Positions 40,397-48,716 of a stretch of 64,000 nt of DNA are shown here, in pieces. The position numbers and the translations under genes are program-made. The notes under the pieces are model-generated. The model was not told the DNA's origin, ran no database searches, and worked only from the letters and a program-made list of their open reading frames with translations. Each line of letters begins with the position of its first letter. Position 1 is the stretch's first letter. This DNA is from Streptomyces tagetis. GTDB taxonomy: Bacteria > Actinomycetota > Actinomycetes > Streptomycetales > Streptomycetaceae. Location of the stretch: positions 62,001 through 126,000 of the forward strand of contig NZ_JAGPNL010000011.1 in NCBI RefSeq assembly GCF_018069565.1, in the 5' to 3' direction.

Positions 40397-41301
40397 CGCT
40401 CGCCCAGGCCGCCCCCGTCACCGCCGGAACGAGGAGGAAGGGGACCGGCCACCAGGCGTCGCTGATCGTCCAGGGCGCCGACGCCACCGGCATCGTCGCG
40501 GCCGTGACCTCGGTGCTCAGTACGCACGGCGCCAACATCGTCTCCCTCGACCAGTACTCCGACAACCCGCAGGGCGGCGCCTTCTTCCAGCGCACCGTCT
40601 TCGGTCTGGACGGCCTCCAGGCCGACCTGCCCGCGCTGCGTGCCGACTTCGACGAGGAACTGGTGAAACGGTACGGCCTCACCTACACGCTGCGGGACCT
40701 GTCGGTGCCCAGGCGGGCGGCGATCTTCGCCTCCAAATCGGACCACTGCCTGCTCGACCTGCTCTGGCGCCACCGCCAGGGCCAACTGCCCATCAGCATC
40801 CCGATGGTGATCTCCAACCACCCCGATGTCGCCGAGTCGGTACGGAGTTTCGGCATCCCGTTCTTTCACGTGCCGTCCATGGGCGCGGACAAGTCCGCCG
40901 CCGAGGCGGAGCACCTGCGGCTGCTCAAGGACAACGTCGACTTCGTCGTCCTCGCCCGCTACATGCAGATCCTGTCCGCCGGCTTCATCGAGGAGGCCGG
41001 CGTACCGATCATCAACATCCACCATTCCTTCCTGCCCGCGTTCATCGGCGCCGGCCCGTACGCCAAGGCCAAGGAGCGCGGAGTGAAGCTGGTGGGCGCC
41101 ACCGCGCACTACGTCACCGAGGATCTGGACGAGGGTCCGATCATCGAGCAGGACGTCGTCCGGGTGAGCCACGCCGACACGGCCGCCGACCTCGCCCGGC
41201 GCGGCGCGGACGTCGAACGCGCCGTTCTCTCCCGCGCGGTGCTCTGGCACGCCGAGGACCGGGTCATCCGCAACGGCAACCACACCATCGTCTTCGCCTG
41301 A
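40393..41301 (+). CDS. purU: formyltetrahydrofolate deformylase
   Basis: A 302-residue enzyme hydrolysing 10-formyl-THF to formate and THF. An N-terminal ACT domain (about residues 22-95: LIVQGADATGIVAAVTSVLS then HGANIVSLDQYSDN) precedes the formyl-hydrolase domain with ARYMQILS, the catalytic Asn/His block INIHHSFLPAFIGA and the Asp in TEDLDEGPII. Its start is fused to the stop of the metF-like gene (ATGA). In this operon it regenerates free THF and discharges the methyl carbon as formate. Confidence 0.94.
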   Translation: MTLAQAAPVTAGTRRKGTGHQASLIVQGADATGIVAAVTSVLSTHGANIVSLDQYSDNPQGGAFFQRTVFGLDGLQADLPALRADFDEELVKRYGLTYTLRDLSVPRRAAIFASKSDHCLLDLLWRHRQGQLPISIPMVISNHPDVAESVRSFGIPFFHVPSMGADKSAAEAEHLRLLKDNVDFVVLARYMQILSAGFIEEAGVPIINIHHSFLPAFIGAGPYAKAKERGVKLVGATAHYVTEDLDEGPIIEQDVVRVSHADTAADLARRGADVERAVLSRAVLWHAEDRVIRNGNHTIVFA

Positions 41302-41440
41302 CCGGCCGGCCGGACCACGGTTCAGCCACCTGTCCCGGCGGGGAAACCGCCCGGCACCGGGACAGGTGGTCTTGTCGCGCGCCGGAACACGCCACCGGGG
41401 TCGGCGGCGAACGCCGCGGCGGACGGCGCGGGTCCGCCGC

Positions 41441-41546
41441 GGCACTCGCCGTCGCCCCGGTCCCCGACGCCGGGCGGCACTCGCCCGTCGCCCCGGTCCA
41501 CGACGCCGGGCGGCACTCGCCCGTCGACCCCGGTCCCCGACACCGC
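41441..41546. repeat. 36-bp tandem repeat between purU and folD
   Basis: About 2.9 copies of a 36-base unit beginning GGCACTCGCCCGTCGCCCC, the first copy one base short. The repeats occupy the 330-base gap in the middle of the operon (41302-41631), which otherwise holds nothing recognisable except a weak leader before folD. Confidence 0.8.
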
Positions 41547-41631
41547 GCACCGCGGTCACGCCTGGGCGCGGCCCCGCACACAGCCCTCTCCACCGGGCGA
41601 TTCGTTCACCGACAGAAAGCGGTTCGCCACC

Positions 41632-42495
41632 ATGACAACCACGATCGACGGCGCCCGGATCGCCCGAGAGATCCGGGCCGGCGTCGCGGAACGGGTCGCC
41701 CGGCTCACGCCCGACGGACGGGTGCCCGGACTGGCGACCATCCTCGTCGGCGACGACGCGGCCAGTGCCGTGTACGTCGCCGTCAAACGGCGTGCCGTCC
41801 GCGAGGCCGGGATGCGCGACGTCCACCGCCACCTGCCCGAGGAAGCCACCCACGGTACGGTCGCGGCGGCCATCGACGAACTCGCCGCCGATCCGGACGT
41901 CTCCGGCATCCTCCTCCAACTCCCGCTGCCCGCACACCTCGACGCCGCCCCACTGATCGACCGCATCCCCGTCGCCAAGGACGTCGACGGCCTGACCACG
42001 GCCAGCGCCGGCCGCCTGGCCCGGAACGAACGCGGCCTGCGCCCCTGCACACCCAGCGGCGTCATCGAACTCCTCGACGCCGAGGGCATCGAGCTGAAGG
42101 GCGCCTGTGCCACCGTCGTCGGCTGGGGTGAACTCGTCGGCCGCCCTCTGGCCCAGTTGCTGCTGCGCCGGGGCGCCACGGTGACCGTCGCCCACGAGTT
42201 CACCGCCGACCTCGCCGCCGTCACCCGGCCCGCCGACGTCGTCGTGGCCGCCACCGGCGTCCGGGGCCTCATCGGTCCGGAACACATCAAGCCCGGCGCG
42301 ACCGTCGTCGACGTCGGCATCCACCGCACCCCCGACGGCCTCACCGGCGACGTCCGCGCCGCCGAACTCGACGGGATCGCCGGCCGCATCACCCCCGTAC
42401 CCGGCGGCGTGGGCCCGATGACCATCGCCATGCTCCTGGTCAACACGCTCCGGGCCGCCGAGTGGGCAGCCGGGCGTGAGGCGGTGCCCGCATAG
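41632..42495 (+). CDS. folD: methylenetetrahydrofolate dehydrogenase / methenyl-THF cyclohydrolase
   Basis: A 287-residue bifunctional enzyme catalysing methylene-THF to methenyl-THF (NADP) to 10-formyl-THF. The catalytic Tyr/Lys block is AVYVAVKRRAVREAGM, the PS00767-like segment is GILLQLPLPAHLD, followed by KDVDGLT, PCTPSGVIELL and the C-terminal PGGVGPMTIAMLLVNT. It is 330 bases after purU on the same strand, separated by a repeat array, and completes the oxidative C1 route of this locus. A separate housekeeping FolD is expected elsewhere in the genome. Confidence 0.94.
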   Translation: MTTTIDGARIAREIRAGVAERVARLTPDGRVPGLATILVGDDAASAVYVAVKRRAVREAGMRDVHRHLPEEATHGTVAAAIDELAADPDVSGILLQLPLPAHLDAAPLIDRIPVAKDVDGLTTASAGRLARNERGLRPCTPSGVIELLDAEGIELKGACATVVGWGELVGRPLAQLLLRRGATVTVAHEFTADLAAVTRPADVVVAATGVRGLIGPEHIKPGATVVDVGIHRTPDGLTGDVRAAELDGIAGRITPVPGGVGPMTIAMLLVNTLRAAEWAAGREAVPA

Positions 42496-42552
42496 CCGGC
42501 CTCCGTCCGGACGCCGTCGCGCCGGGGCCCTCGGTACGCGGTGGGCCCTCGG

Positions 42553-43179
42553 TCAGGCGTCTCCGTACGCCTCTCCGCCGAGGGTGAGGACGGCGGTGCC
42601 CGCGGTGGTGTCGGCGAGCCAGGCGCGGAAGGCGTCCACCTCGGCGTCGGGCAGGCCGATCTCGATGGTGACCTCCTCGGCGTACCGCACCTCGCGCACG
42701 GTGCGGCCGGTGGCGCGCAGGTCGTTCTCCAGCCTGCCGGCGCGCTGGTGGTCGACGGTCACGGTGGCGAGCCGGAAGCGGCGCCGGGTGAGGGTGCCGA
42801 CGTGGTCCAGGGCCTCGCCGACGGCCCCTCCGTAGGCGCGGATCAGGCCGCCCGCGCCGAGTTTGACGCCGCCGTAGTAGCGGGTGACGACGGCGACGAC
42901 GTACCGCATGTCGCGGCGGAGCAGCATCTGGAGCATGGGGACGCCGGCCGTTCCGCCGGGTTCGCCGTCGTCGTTGGCCTTCTGTACGGCGGCGTCGGCG
43001 CCGATGACGTACGCCCAGCAGTTGTGGGTGGCGTCCGCGTGCTCCTTGCGCACGCCCGCGATGAACTCCTGTGCCTCCCGTTCGGTGGCCGCCGGGGCCA
43101 GGGCGCACAGGAACCGCGAGCGGTTGATCTCGGTCTCGTGCACGCCCGCGCGGGCGACCGTCCGGTACTCGTCCTGCAT
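42553..43179 (-). CDS. YigZ/IMPACT family protein
   Basis: A 208-residue protein with an N-terminal UPF0029/IMPACT domain (EINRSRFLCALAPA then THNCWAYVIGAD, DDGEPGGTAGVPML and VTRYYGGVKLGAGGLIRAYG) and a C-terminal DUF1949 ferredoxin-like domain (about residues 140-205). Bacterial YigZ proteins may bind nucleic acid or ribosomes; the molecular function is unsettled. It converges with folD and is not part of that operon. Confidence 0.92.
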   Translation of the reverse strand: MQDEYRTVARAGVHETEINRSRFLCALAPAATEREAQEFIAGVRKEHADATHNCWAYVIGADAAVQKANDDGEPGGTAGVPMLQMLLRRDMRYVVAVVTRYYGGVKLGAGGLIRAYGGAVGEALDHVGTLTRRRFRLATVTVDHQRAGRLENDLRATGRTVREVRYAEEVTIEIGLPDAEVDAFRAWLADTTAGTAVLTLGGEAYGDA

Positions 43180-43411
43180 CGGGCCAGCCTATGCGGTCGC
43201 CGTCGGGGGCCGGCCGGGGCGTCGTCCTGGGGTGGTCTTCGGTATGCCCGTCGGCCTGTCGGGGACGCGCGGCCGGCGTGTCGGGCTGCCGTGGGGCGGG
43301 GTGGCGGGCGAGGTGGGCGTGTCGGCGGCGTGTCGGGGTTCCGTGAGGCGTGCGATGTGCGGGGTCGGCGTGTCGGGCCGGCCGGGGAGCCGGGCCGGGC
43401 ACCCGGGCCGG
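43180..43411. other. GC-rich spacer with degenerate short repeats
   Basis: 232 bases with recurring CGTGTCGG-like and GGCCGG motifs; no gene or regulatory site could be supported. Confidence 0.4.
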
Positions 43412-44137
43412 TCAGACGGAGCCGAGTTCGCTGACGAGGTCCAGGCCGAGGAAGCGGTCCGTGTGGGCGTAGGTCTCGAAGCGCGCGCCGTCGGGGAGGT
43501 CCGGGTCGGTCTCCACCTGGCGCAGGACGTCCAGGACACCGGGGGCGTCGAGGTCGTCCTCCCAGGCTCCCCGCAGTCGGTCGCGTACGGGGCCGGGGAT
43601 CGGGCGGGAGGGCTGCCGGGCCCAGTTGGCGACCGCGCGGCGCCAGCGCTTCAGGGTGTCGCGGGCGTCGTCGAGGGCGGCGTCGTCGAGCGCCACGCGC
43701 GCGTGGTGGTGGTGTGCGAGCAGCGCGAGCCGGACGACGGACGGCTCGGCGGAGCCGAGGAGGACGAGGTCGTCGGAGGCGACCGGGGCGACCGCGACCG
43801 TCGGCGCGTCCGGGAGCGGCTCACCCTCGCGGACGATGTGGAGGGTGCGGGCGACGGCGGCCGGGTCGGGGGCGGGCTCCCGGGCGGGCTCGAAGGGCCG
43901 GACGCCGAGGGCCGCCGCGTCGGCCCGGGTGTCGGCACCCGCCTCGGGGCCGGTCAGCAGGGACCACACCGGCGTGGCGTCCAGCTCCAGGGCGCGCACC
44001 AGCAGGTCCGCGACGAGCAGGACCCGCAACTGGGTGGCGTCCCGGCGCACGGCGTGCGCCTCGACCCGCGCCGGTCCCCTGCGGGTGGACGTGGCGGGAA
44101 GCGGCTCTCCGGTCCGGGCGTCGATGATGCGCAGCAC
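43412..44137 (-). CDS. cysteinyl-tRNA synthetase-like protein without catalytic motifs
   Basis: A 241-residue protein. The N-terminus (VLRIIDARTGEPLPA, then HAVRRDATQLRVLLVADLLVRALELDATP) is distantly reminiscent of CysRS. The C-terminal region (WEDDLDAPGVLDVLR and DRFLGLDL) resembles the helical/DALR part of class I synthetases. The HIGH and KMSKS motifs and zinc-binding Cys are absent, so it cannot aminoacylate. The GTG at 44137 is chosen by similarity; codons before it are promoter sequence. Function unknown. Confidence 0.7.
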   Translation of the reverse strand: MLRIIDARTGEPLPATSTRRGPARVEAHAVRRDATQLRVLLVADLLVRALELDATPVWSLLTGPEAGADTRADAAALGVRPFEPAREPAPDPAAVARTLHIVREGEPLPDAPTVAVAPVASDDLVLLGSAEPSVVRLALLAHHHHARVALDDAALDDARDTLKRWRRAVANWARQPSRPIPGPVRDRLRGAWEDDLDAPGVLDVLRQVETDPDLPDGARFETYAHTDRFLGLDLVSELGSV

Positions 44138-44281
44138 GGGCCGAGCGTAGGCCGACCGCCGCCGGGCCGCACGGCGAACGCGCGCACCCGGCGGAGCGGG
44201 AGCGGCGGGAGCGGCGGACACCGGCCACGCCCTCGGAACACCCGACACGCGCGGCCGGCCCCGAACGCCCCCGCCGTTCCC

Positions 44282-44692
44282 CTACGCCCCCAGGCGCGGG
44301 ATCTCGATAGCGGGGCAGCGGTCCATCACCATGTCCAGGCCCGCTTCCCGGGTCCGCGCGTAGGCCGCCTCGTCGACGACGCCGAGCTGGAACCAGACCG
44401 CCTCGGCGCCCTTGGCCACCGCCTCGTCGGCGACCTCACCGGCCAGTTCGCTGTTGACGAAGACGTCGACGACGTCCACGGCGAAGGGGATGTCCGCGAG
44501 GGACGCGTACCCCTGCTCGCCGTGCACGGTCTCCGCCTTGGGGTGGACCGGCACGACGCGCTTGCCGAAGCGCTGGAGCACCTCGGCGACGCCGTACGCC
44601 GCGCGCTGCCGGTTGGACGACAGGCCCACCACGGCCCAGGTGTCGCCCCGTTCGGTGAGAATCCTGCGGACCGTCGCCTCGTCGCCGTACAC
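44282..44692 (-). CDS. CoA-binding domain protein
   Basis: A 136-residue single-domain Rossmann protein of the CoA-binding (YccU-like) family: TWAVVGLSSNRQRAAYGVAEVL with the glycine-rich loop near residue 22, VVPVHPKAE, VDVVDVFVNSE, AVWFQLGVV and a C-terminal MDRCPAIEI. The conserved Cys-Pro near the end is retained. Small stand-alone members bind CoA in vitro, with no settled role. Start is GTG at 44692. Confidence 0.9.
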   Translation of the reverse strand: MYGDEATVRRILTERGDTWAVVGLSSNRQRAAYGVAEVLQRFGKRVVPVHPKAETVHGEQGYASLADIPFAVDVVDVFVNSELAGEVADEAVAKGAEAVWFQLGVVDEAAYARTREAGLDMVMDRCPAIEIPRLGA

Positions 44693-44787
44693 CGGTGGCC
44701 TCCTCGGGTTCGTGGACGGGGCGTGTGCCCCGCCGTCTCGTCAACGGACCGCGCGCCTGCGGGATTCCCGCGGCGCGGGGTACCGGG

Positions 44788-45147
44788 TCAGTCGTGCGCC
44801 GGCCGGCCGGCGATCCGGTGGTCGGCCACGTTCAGCGCCTCGGTGATCAGGCGGCGCAGGTGTCCGTCGCGCAGCGAGTAGACCACCCGGCGCCCTTCCT
44901 TCCGGGTGTCCACGAGGCCGGCCAGCCGCAGCCGCGCCAGGTGCTGGCTGACCGCGGGCCGGGCCGCTCCGCACGCCTCGGTGAGGGTGGTGACGTCGGC
45001 CTCGCCGCCGGTCAGGGCGTGCAGCAGGGTCAGCCGGGTGCGGTCGCCGAGCAGGGCGAGGAGTTCGGCGGCGAGCGCCACCTGTTCCTCGCCCGGCGTG
45101 CGCGGGTGCGCATCGTGCGCAGTTGACAGGTGCGTGCGTGCGCTCAT
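44788..45147 (-). CDS. ArsR/SmtB-family regulator divergent from a CDF exporter
   Basis: A 119-residue metal- or redox-type ArsR repressor with a winged helix (LALLGDRTRLTLLHALTGGE; GAARPAVSQHLARLRLAGLV; RKEGRRVVYSLRDGHLRRLI). The helix-5 His/Asp pattern near the end (DGHLRRLI) and terminal His residues resemble zinc-sensing SmtB/CzrA proteins. The ATG at 45147 lies within an inverted repeat that probably forms its operator. It is divergent from a His-rich CDF transporter 69 bases away, which it most likely represses until zinc rises. Confidence 0.9.
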   Translation of the reverse strand: MSARTHLSTAHDAHPRTPGEEQVALAAELLALLGDRTRLTLLHALTGGEADVTTLTEACGAARPAVSQHLARLRLAGLVDTRKEGRRVVYSLRDGHLRRLITEALNVADHRIAGRPAHD

Positions 45148-45158
45148 ACGCACATAAT
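45123..45158. promoter_or_regulatory. divergent ArsR/CDF control region with inverted repeat
   Basis: A TTGACA hexamer (45123-45128, plus strand) is followed by the inverted repeat GTGCGT (45134-45139) and ACGCAC (45148-45153) with an 8-base spacer spanning the ArsR start codon. The repeat is a reasonable ArsR operator that would block both genes. CATAAT at 45153-45158 is too far from TTGACA for a standard spacer, so the exact -10 is uncertain. Confidence 0.45.
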
Positions 45159-45215
45159 GGCCCCGTGGGCGTCCGGCGTCCACCCATCGCACCGGCACAC
45201 CGGAAGGGGCACCCC

Positions 45216-46343
45216 ATGAGCGACCCGCACCGGCACCACGACGACGGCCATCCCGCACACCCCCACCCCCACCCCCACTCCCCCGTTCACGCCCACGGCC
45301 ATGACCACGACGCCCACAACCACAACCATGACCGTGACCACGGCCATGACCACGGCCACCACCCCTCCGGCCGCCTGCGCCGGCTCCTCACCCTGCACTC
45401 CCACACGGGCGGCGACCGCCTGGACCCCGCCCTGGAATCCTCGGCGCGGGGGCTGCGCGCGCTGTGGGTGTCGCTGGCCGTGCTCGGCGCGACGGCGCTC
45501 GCGCAGGCGGTCGTGGTGGTGGTCTCCGGGTCGGTGGCGCTGCTCGGCGACACCGTGCACAACACGGCGGACGCGCTCACCGCGCTGCCGCTGGCGCTCG
45601 CCTTCGTGCTCGGCCGCCGCGCGGCGACCCGGCGTTTCACCTACGGGTACGGGCGGGCGGAGGACCTGGCGGGTGTCGTGATCGTCCTCGCCATCGCCGC
45701 GTCCGCGCTGCTCGCGGGGTGGGCGGCGGTGGACCGGCTGCTGGACCCGCGCCCGGTGCAGCACCTGCCCGCGGTGGCGGCGGCGGCCGTGGTCGGCTTC
45801 GCCGGCAACGAGTGGGTGGCCCGTCACCGTATCCGCGTGGGCCGGTCGATCGGCTCGGCCGCGCTGGTCGCCGACGGCCTGCACGCGCGTACCGACGGAT
45901 TCACGTCGCTGGCCGTGCTGCTGGGCGCCGGAGGCGCGGCGCTGGGGTGGCGGTACGCCGACCCGGTGGTGGGGCTGGCGATCACCGCCGCGATCGTGCT
46001 GGTGCTGCGGGACGCGGCGCGCGAGGTGTTCCGGCGCCTGATGGACGCCGTCGACCCGGCCCTCGTCGACCGCGCCGAACAGGCGCTCCGTACGGTCCCC
46101 GGCGTGCACGGGGTGGGTGAGCTGCGGCTGCGCTGGATCGGGCACCGGCTGCGCGCCGAGGTGGCGGTCGTGGTGGACGGCGAGGCCACGGTGCGCGAGG
46201 CCCATGACGTCGCCGTCGCCGCCGAACACGCCCTGCTGCACGCCGTACCCCGGCTCACCGCGGCCCTGGTCCACGCCGACCCGGCGCCCGCGGCGGGCGA
46301 GGCCGATCCGCATCTGGCACTCGCCCACCACGGCGTGGCGTGA
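45216..46343 (+). CDS. cation diffusion facilitator (zinc/cobalt exporter) with His-rich N-terminus
   Basis: A 375-residue CDF transporter of the ZitB/CzcD type. The first ~50 residues are extremely His/Asp-rich (HAHGHDHDAHNHNHDRDHGH), a metal-binding cytoplasmic tail. Six transmembrane segments follow (about residues 80-275). Site-A residues sit in LLGDTVHNTADAL (TM2, HxxxD) and in ADGLHARTDGFTSL (TM5, HxxxD), both intact. A C-terminal cytoplasmic domain (about 285-360) is present. Divergent ArsR control suggests zinc export. Confidence 0.93.
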   Translation: MSDPHRHHDDGHPAHPHPHPHSPVHAHGHDHDAHNHNHDRDHGHDHGHHPSGRLRRLLTLHSHTGGDRLDPALESSARGLRALWVSLAVLGATALAQAVVVVVSGSVALLGDTVHNTADALTALPLALAFVLGRRAATRRFTYGYGRAEDLAGVVIVLAIAASALLAGWAAVDRLLDPRPVQHLPAVAAAAVVGFAGNEWVARHRIRVGRSIGSAALVADGLHARTDGFTSLAVLLGAGGAALGWRYADPVVGLAITAAIVLVLRDAAREVFRRLMDAVDPALVDRAEQALRTVPGVHGVGELRLRWIGHRLRAEVAVVVDGEATVREAHDVAVAAEHALLHAVPRLTAALVHADPAPAAGEADPHLALAHHGVA

Positions 46344-46346
46344 GCG

Positions 46347-46904
46347 TCAGGCGACGCCCAGGCCCTCCAAGACGACGGCGCCCGGCAGTTCGGCGAGCGC
46401 CTTGCCGGGCACGAGCAGCTTGCCGCGCCGCCGTCCGCTGCCGACGAGGACGTAGGGCAGGTCGACGACGGCCGGGTCGACCAGGAGCGGCCAGTCGCGG
46501 GGCAGGCCGATGGGGGTGATGCCCCCGTACTCCATGCCGGTCTCGCCGGTCGCCGTGTCCATGGAGGCGAACGACGCCTTGCGGGCGCCGAGATGGCGGC
46601 GGACGACGCCGTTGACGTCGACGCGGGTGGTGGAGAGCACGAGGCACGCGGCGAGGGTGGCGGCGCCGCCGCGCTTGGCGGAGACCACCACGCAGTTCGC
46701 GGACGACCGGAGGAGGCCGGCTCCGTAGTGCTCGACGAAGACGGCGGTGTCGGCCCACTCCGGATCGGTGTCGACGTAGACGATCCGGTCGGCGGGGACG
46801 GCACCGCTCCAGTGGCGTACGGCGTCGGCGACCGGGGTGGTCAGCGTGTCGAGGCAGTCCGGGGCGGGGGTGGCGCTGTCGAAGTCGCCGAGGGGTGCGT
46901 CCAT
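46347..46904 (-). CDS. YbaK/EbsC family aminoacyl-tRNA deacylase
   Basis: A 185-residue protein of the YbaK/ProX editing family, which hydrolyses mischarged tRNA such as Cys- or Ala-tRNAPro. It shows the family blocks CVVVSAKRGGAATLAACLVLS, the VDVNGVVRRHLGARKASFAS lysine-containing block and a GMEYGGITPIGLP loop near the active site. It is convergent with the CDF gene with only 3 bases between stops. Specificity cannot be deduced. Confidence 0.9.
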   Translation of the reverse strand: MDAPLGDFDSATPAPDCLDTLTTPVADAVRHWSGAVPADRIVYVDTDPEWADTAVFVEHYGAGLLRSSANCVVVSAKRGGAATLAACLVLSTTRVDVNGVVRRHLGARKASFASMDTATGETGMEYGGITPIGLPRDWPLLVDPAVVDLPYVLVGSGRRRGKLLVPGKALAELPGAVVLEGLGVA

Positions 46905-46947
46905 GGCGGCACGCTAACAACCCCGGGCGCCTGCACGGGCGTCCGTC

Positions 46948-47520
46948 TCAGCGGACGGGCGGGACGGAGACCGCCATGATCATCCGCACCGGCTCGGGCC
47001 CCTCGTTCCCGTACGTGTGCGGGGAGTCGGCGCCGAAGGAGGCGCTGGCCCCTTCGGGGACGCGGTGCGGTACGCCGTCGAGGGTGAGGGTGAGTTCGCC
47101 GGCCGTGACGTGCACGAGTTCGACCGTGCCGGCGGGGTGCGGGTCGGAGGGGCTGCTCTCGCCCGGCATGAGCCGCCAGTCCCACATCTCCAGCGGTCCG
47201 GGGGCCTCGGCGCCCGCGAGCAGCCGGCTGTAGCTGCCGGCCTCGGTGTCCCAGAGCCGTACGGCCTGACCCGCGGGGACGATGCGGACGGTGGGACCTT
47301 GTTCGTAGTCGAGCAGGGTGGTGACGCTGACGCCGAGGGCGTCGCCGATCTTGACGACGGTGCCGAGGCTGGGGTTGGTGCGCGCCTGCTCGATCTGGAT
47401 GAGCATGCCGCGGCTGACACCCGCCCGCGCGGCGAGCGCCTCCAGGGTGAAACCGCGCTCGGTGCGCCAGCGCTTCACGTTGCGGGCCAGGGACTGGGTC
47501 AGCAGATCGAGGTCCGACAC
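46948..47520 (-). CDS. XRE-cupin transcriptional regulator
   Basis: A 190-residue regulator with an N-terminal XRE helix-turn-helix (RTERGFTLEALAARAGVSRG then LIQIEQARTNPSLGTVVKIG) and a C-terminal cupin_2 domain (about residues 105-185: HPAGTVELVHVTAGELTLTL and DSPHTYGNEGPEPVRMI). The GTG at 47520 has GGACGG just upstream. An in-frame GTG at 47553 would add 11 residues but lacks a ribosome-binding site. Proteins of this class sense small molecules such as polyamines or amino acids. Confidence 0.88.
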   Translation of the reverse strand: MSDLDLLTQSLARNVKRWRTERGFTLEALAARAGVSRGMLIQIEQARTNPSLGTVVKIGDALGVSVTTLLDYEQGPTVRIVPAGQAVRLWDTEAGSYSRLLAGAEAPGPLEMWDWRLMPGESSPSDPHPAGTVELVHVTAGELTLTLDGVPHRVPEGASASFGADSPHTYGNEGPEPVRMIMAVSVPPVR

Positions 47521-47731
47521 ATTCCGTCCAGTGTGGTGGATGACTCGGTCCACTCTACTGATCTACGCCCGCCCCTTCCGCCCCGCACCGGGACGACGGT
47601 TCGGCCGGGACACGGCATCGGCGTGCCCGTCGGCCCGGGGAGCGGCCCGGCTTCGGGCGAACCGGCGAGGGGCGGGGCGCTTGCGTTCTAGGCTGAGCGC
47701 ACACCGCCGCCTCTGGGGAAACGGGAGTCTC

Positions 47732-48610
47732 ATGCGCGTCTTCGTCGCCGGTGCCACCGGCGCGGTCGGCAGTCGGCTCGTGCCGCTGCTGGTCGCGGCC
47801 GGGCACGAGGTCACCGGGATCTCACGGACCCGGGCGGGGGCCGAGCGGATCGGCGGCCTCGGCGCGACGGGGGTGCGGGCGGACGTGCTCGACGCGGACG
47901 CGGTGCGGCGCGCGGTCCTGGCGGCGGCACCGGAGGCGGTGGTCCACCAGCTCACCGATCTCTCCGGCGCGGACGGAGCCGCCAACGGCCGGATACGCCG
48001 CGAGGGCACCCGGCACCTGGTGGACGCCGCGAAGGAAGCCGGGGTGCGCCGGATCGTCGCGCAGTCGATCTCCTGGGCGTACGCGCCGGGCGAGGCTCCG
48101 GCCGCGGAGGCGGTACCGCTCGACGACACCGCCGACCAGCCGCGCGCCGGGATGGTGGCCGCCGTCCGGGCCCTGGAGGAGACGGTCGCCGAGGTGGAGA
48201 CGGCGGTCGTGCTGCGCTACGGCCTGCTGTACGGGCCCGGTACCTGGTACGCGCCCGGCGGTGCCGTCGCCGCGGCCCTGGCGGGCGACCCGTCGGTGCC
48301 CTTCCTGGGGAGCACCGTGGCGAACGACGCGGTGAGTTCCTTCGTCCACGTCGCCGACGCGGCGGGCGCGGCGCTGGCCGCGCTCGACTGGCCGGGCGGT
48401 CCGGTCAACATCGTGGACGACGAACCCGCCCCCGCCCGCGTGTGGCTTCCGGCGCTGGCCGAGGCGCTCGGCGTACCCGCGCCGGGCCCGGTCACGGGGC
48501 GGCAGGAGTGGCAGCGCGGCGCCCTCAACGCGCTGGCCCGCGGCCGGGGTTGGCGGCCCGGGTGGCCGACCTGGCGGACCGGTTTCGCCGCCCGGCGCGA
48601 GACCGCGTGA
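47732..48610 (+). CDS. NAD-dependent epimerase/dehydratase family protein
   Basis: A 292-residue extended SDR-like protein. The N-terminal Rossmann motif is MRVFVAGATGAVGSRLVPLL (GxxGxxG). VVHQLTDLSG and a tyrosine-containing RYGLLYGPG block follow, but the canonical YxxxK is not obvious, so it may be a reductase-like atypical member. GGGAG lies just before the ATG. No sugar-nucleotide pathway genes are nearby. Confidence 0.86.
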   Translation: MRVFVAGATGAVGSRLVPLLVAAGHEVTGISRTRAGAERIGGLGATGVRADVLDADAVRRAVLAAAPEAVVHQLTDLSGADGAANGRIRREGTRHLVDAAKEAGVRRIVAQSISWAYAPGEAPAAEAVPLDDTADQPRAGMVAAVRALEETVAEVETAVVLRYGLLYGPGTWYAPGGAVAAALAGDPSVPFLGSTVANDAVSSFVHVADAAGAALAALDWPGGPVNIVDDEPAPARVWLPALAEALGVPAPGPVTGRQEWQRGALNALARGRGWRPGWPTWRTGFAARRETA

Positions 48611-48716
48611 GTTCTCCGGAGCCCCGGCGCGCAGGTGCTCGGCGTGGGCGGACGCCACGAGACCGGCGTGCCGCCCCACGCCCCTCGCCGCCGGAGGCTG
48701 GACCGCGCGCCGCTCC

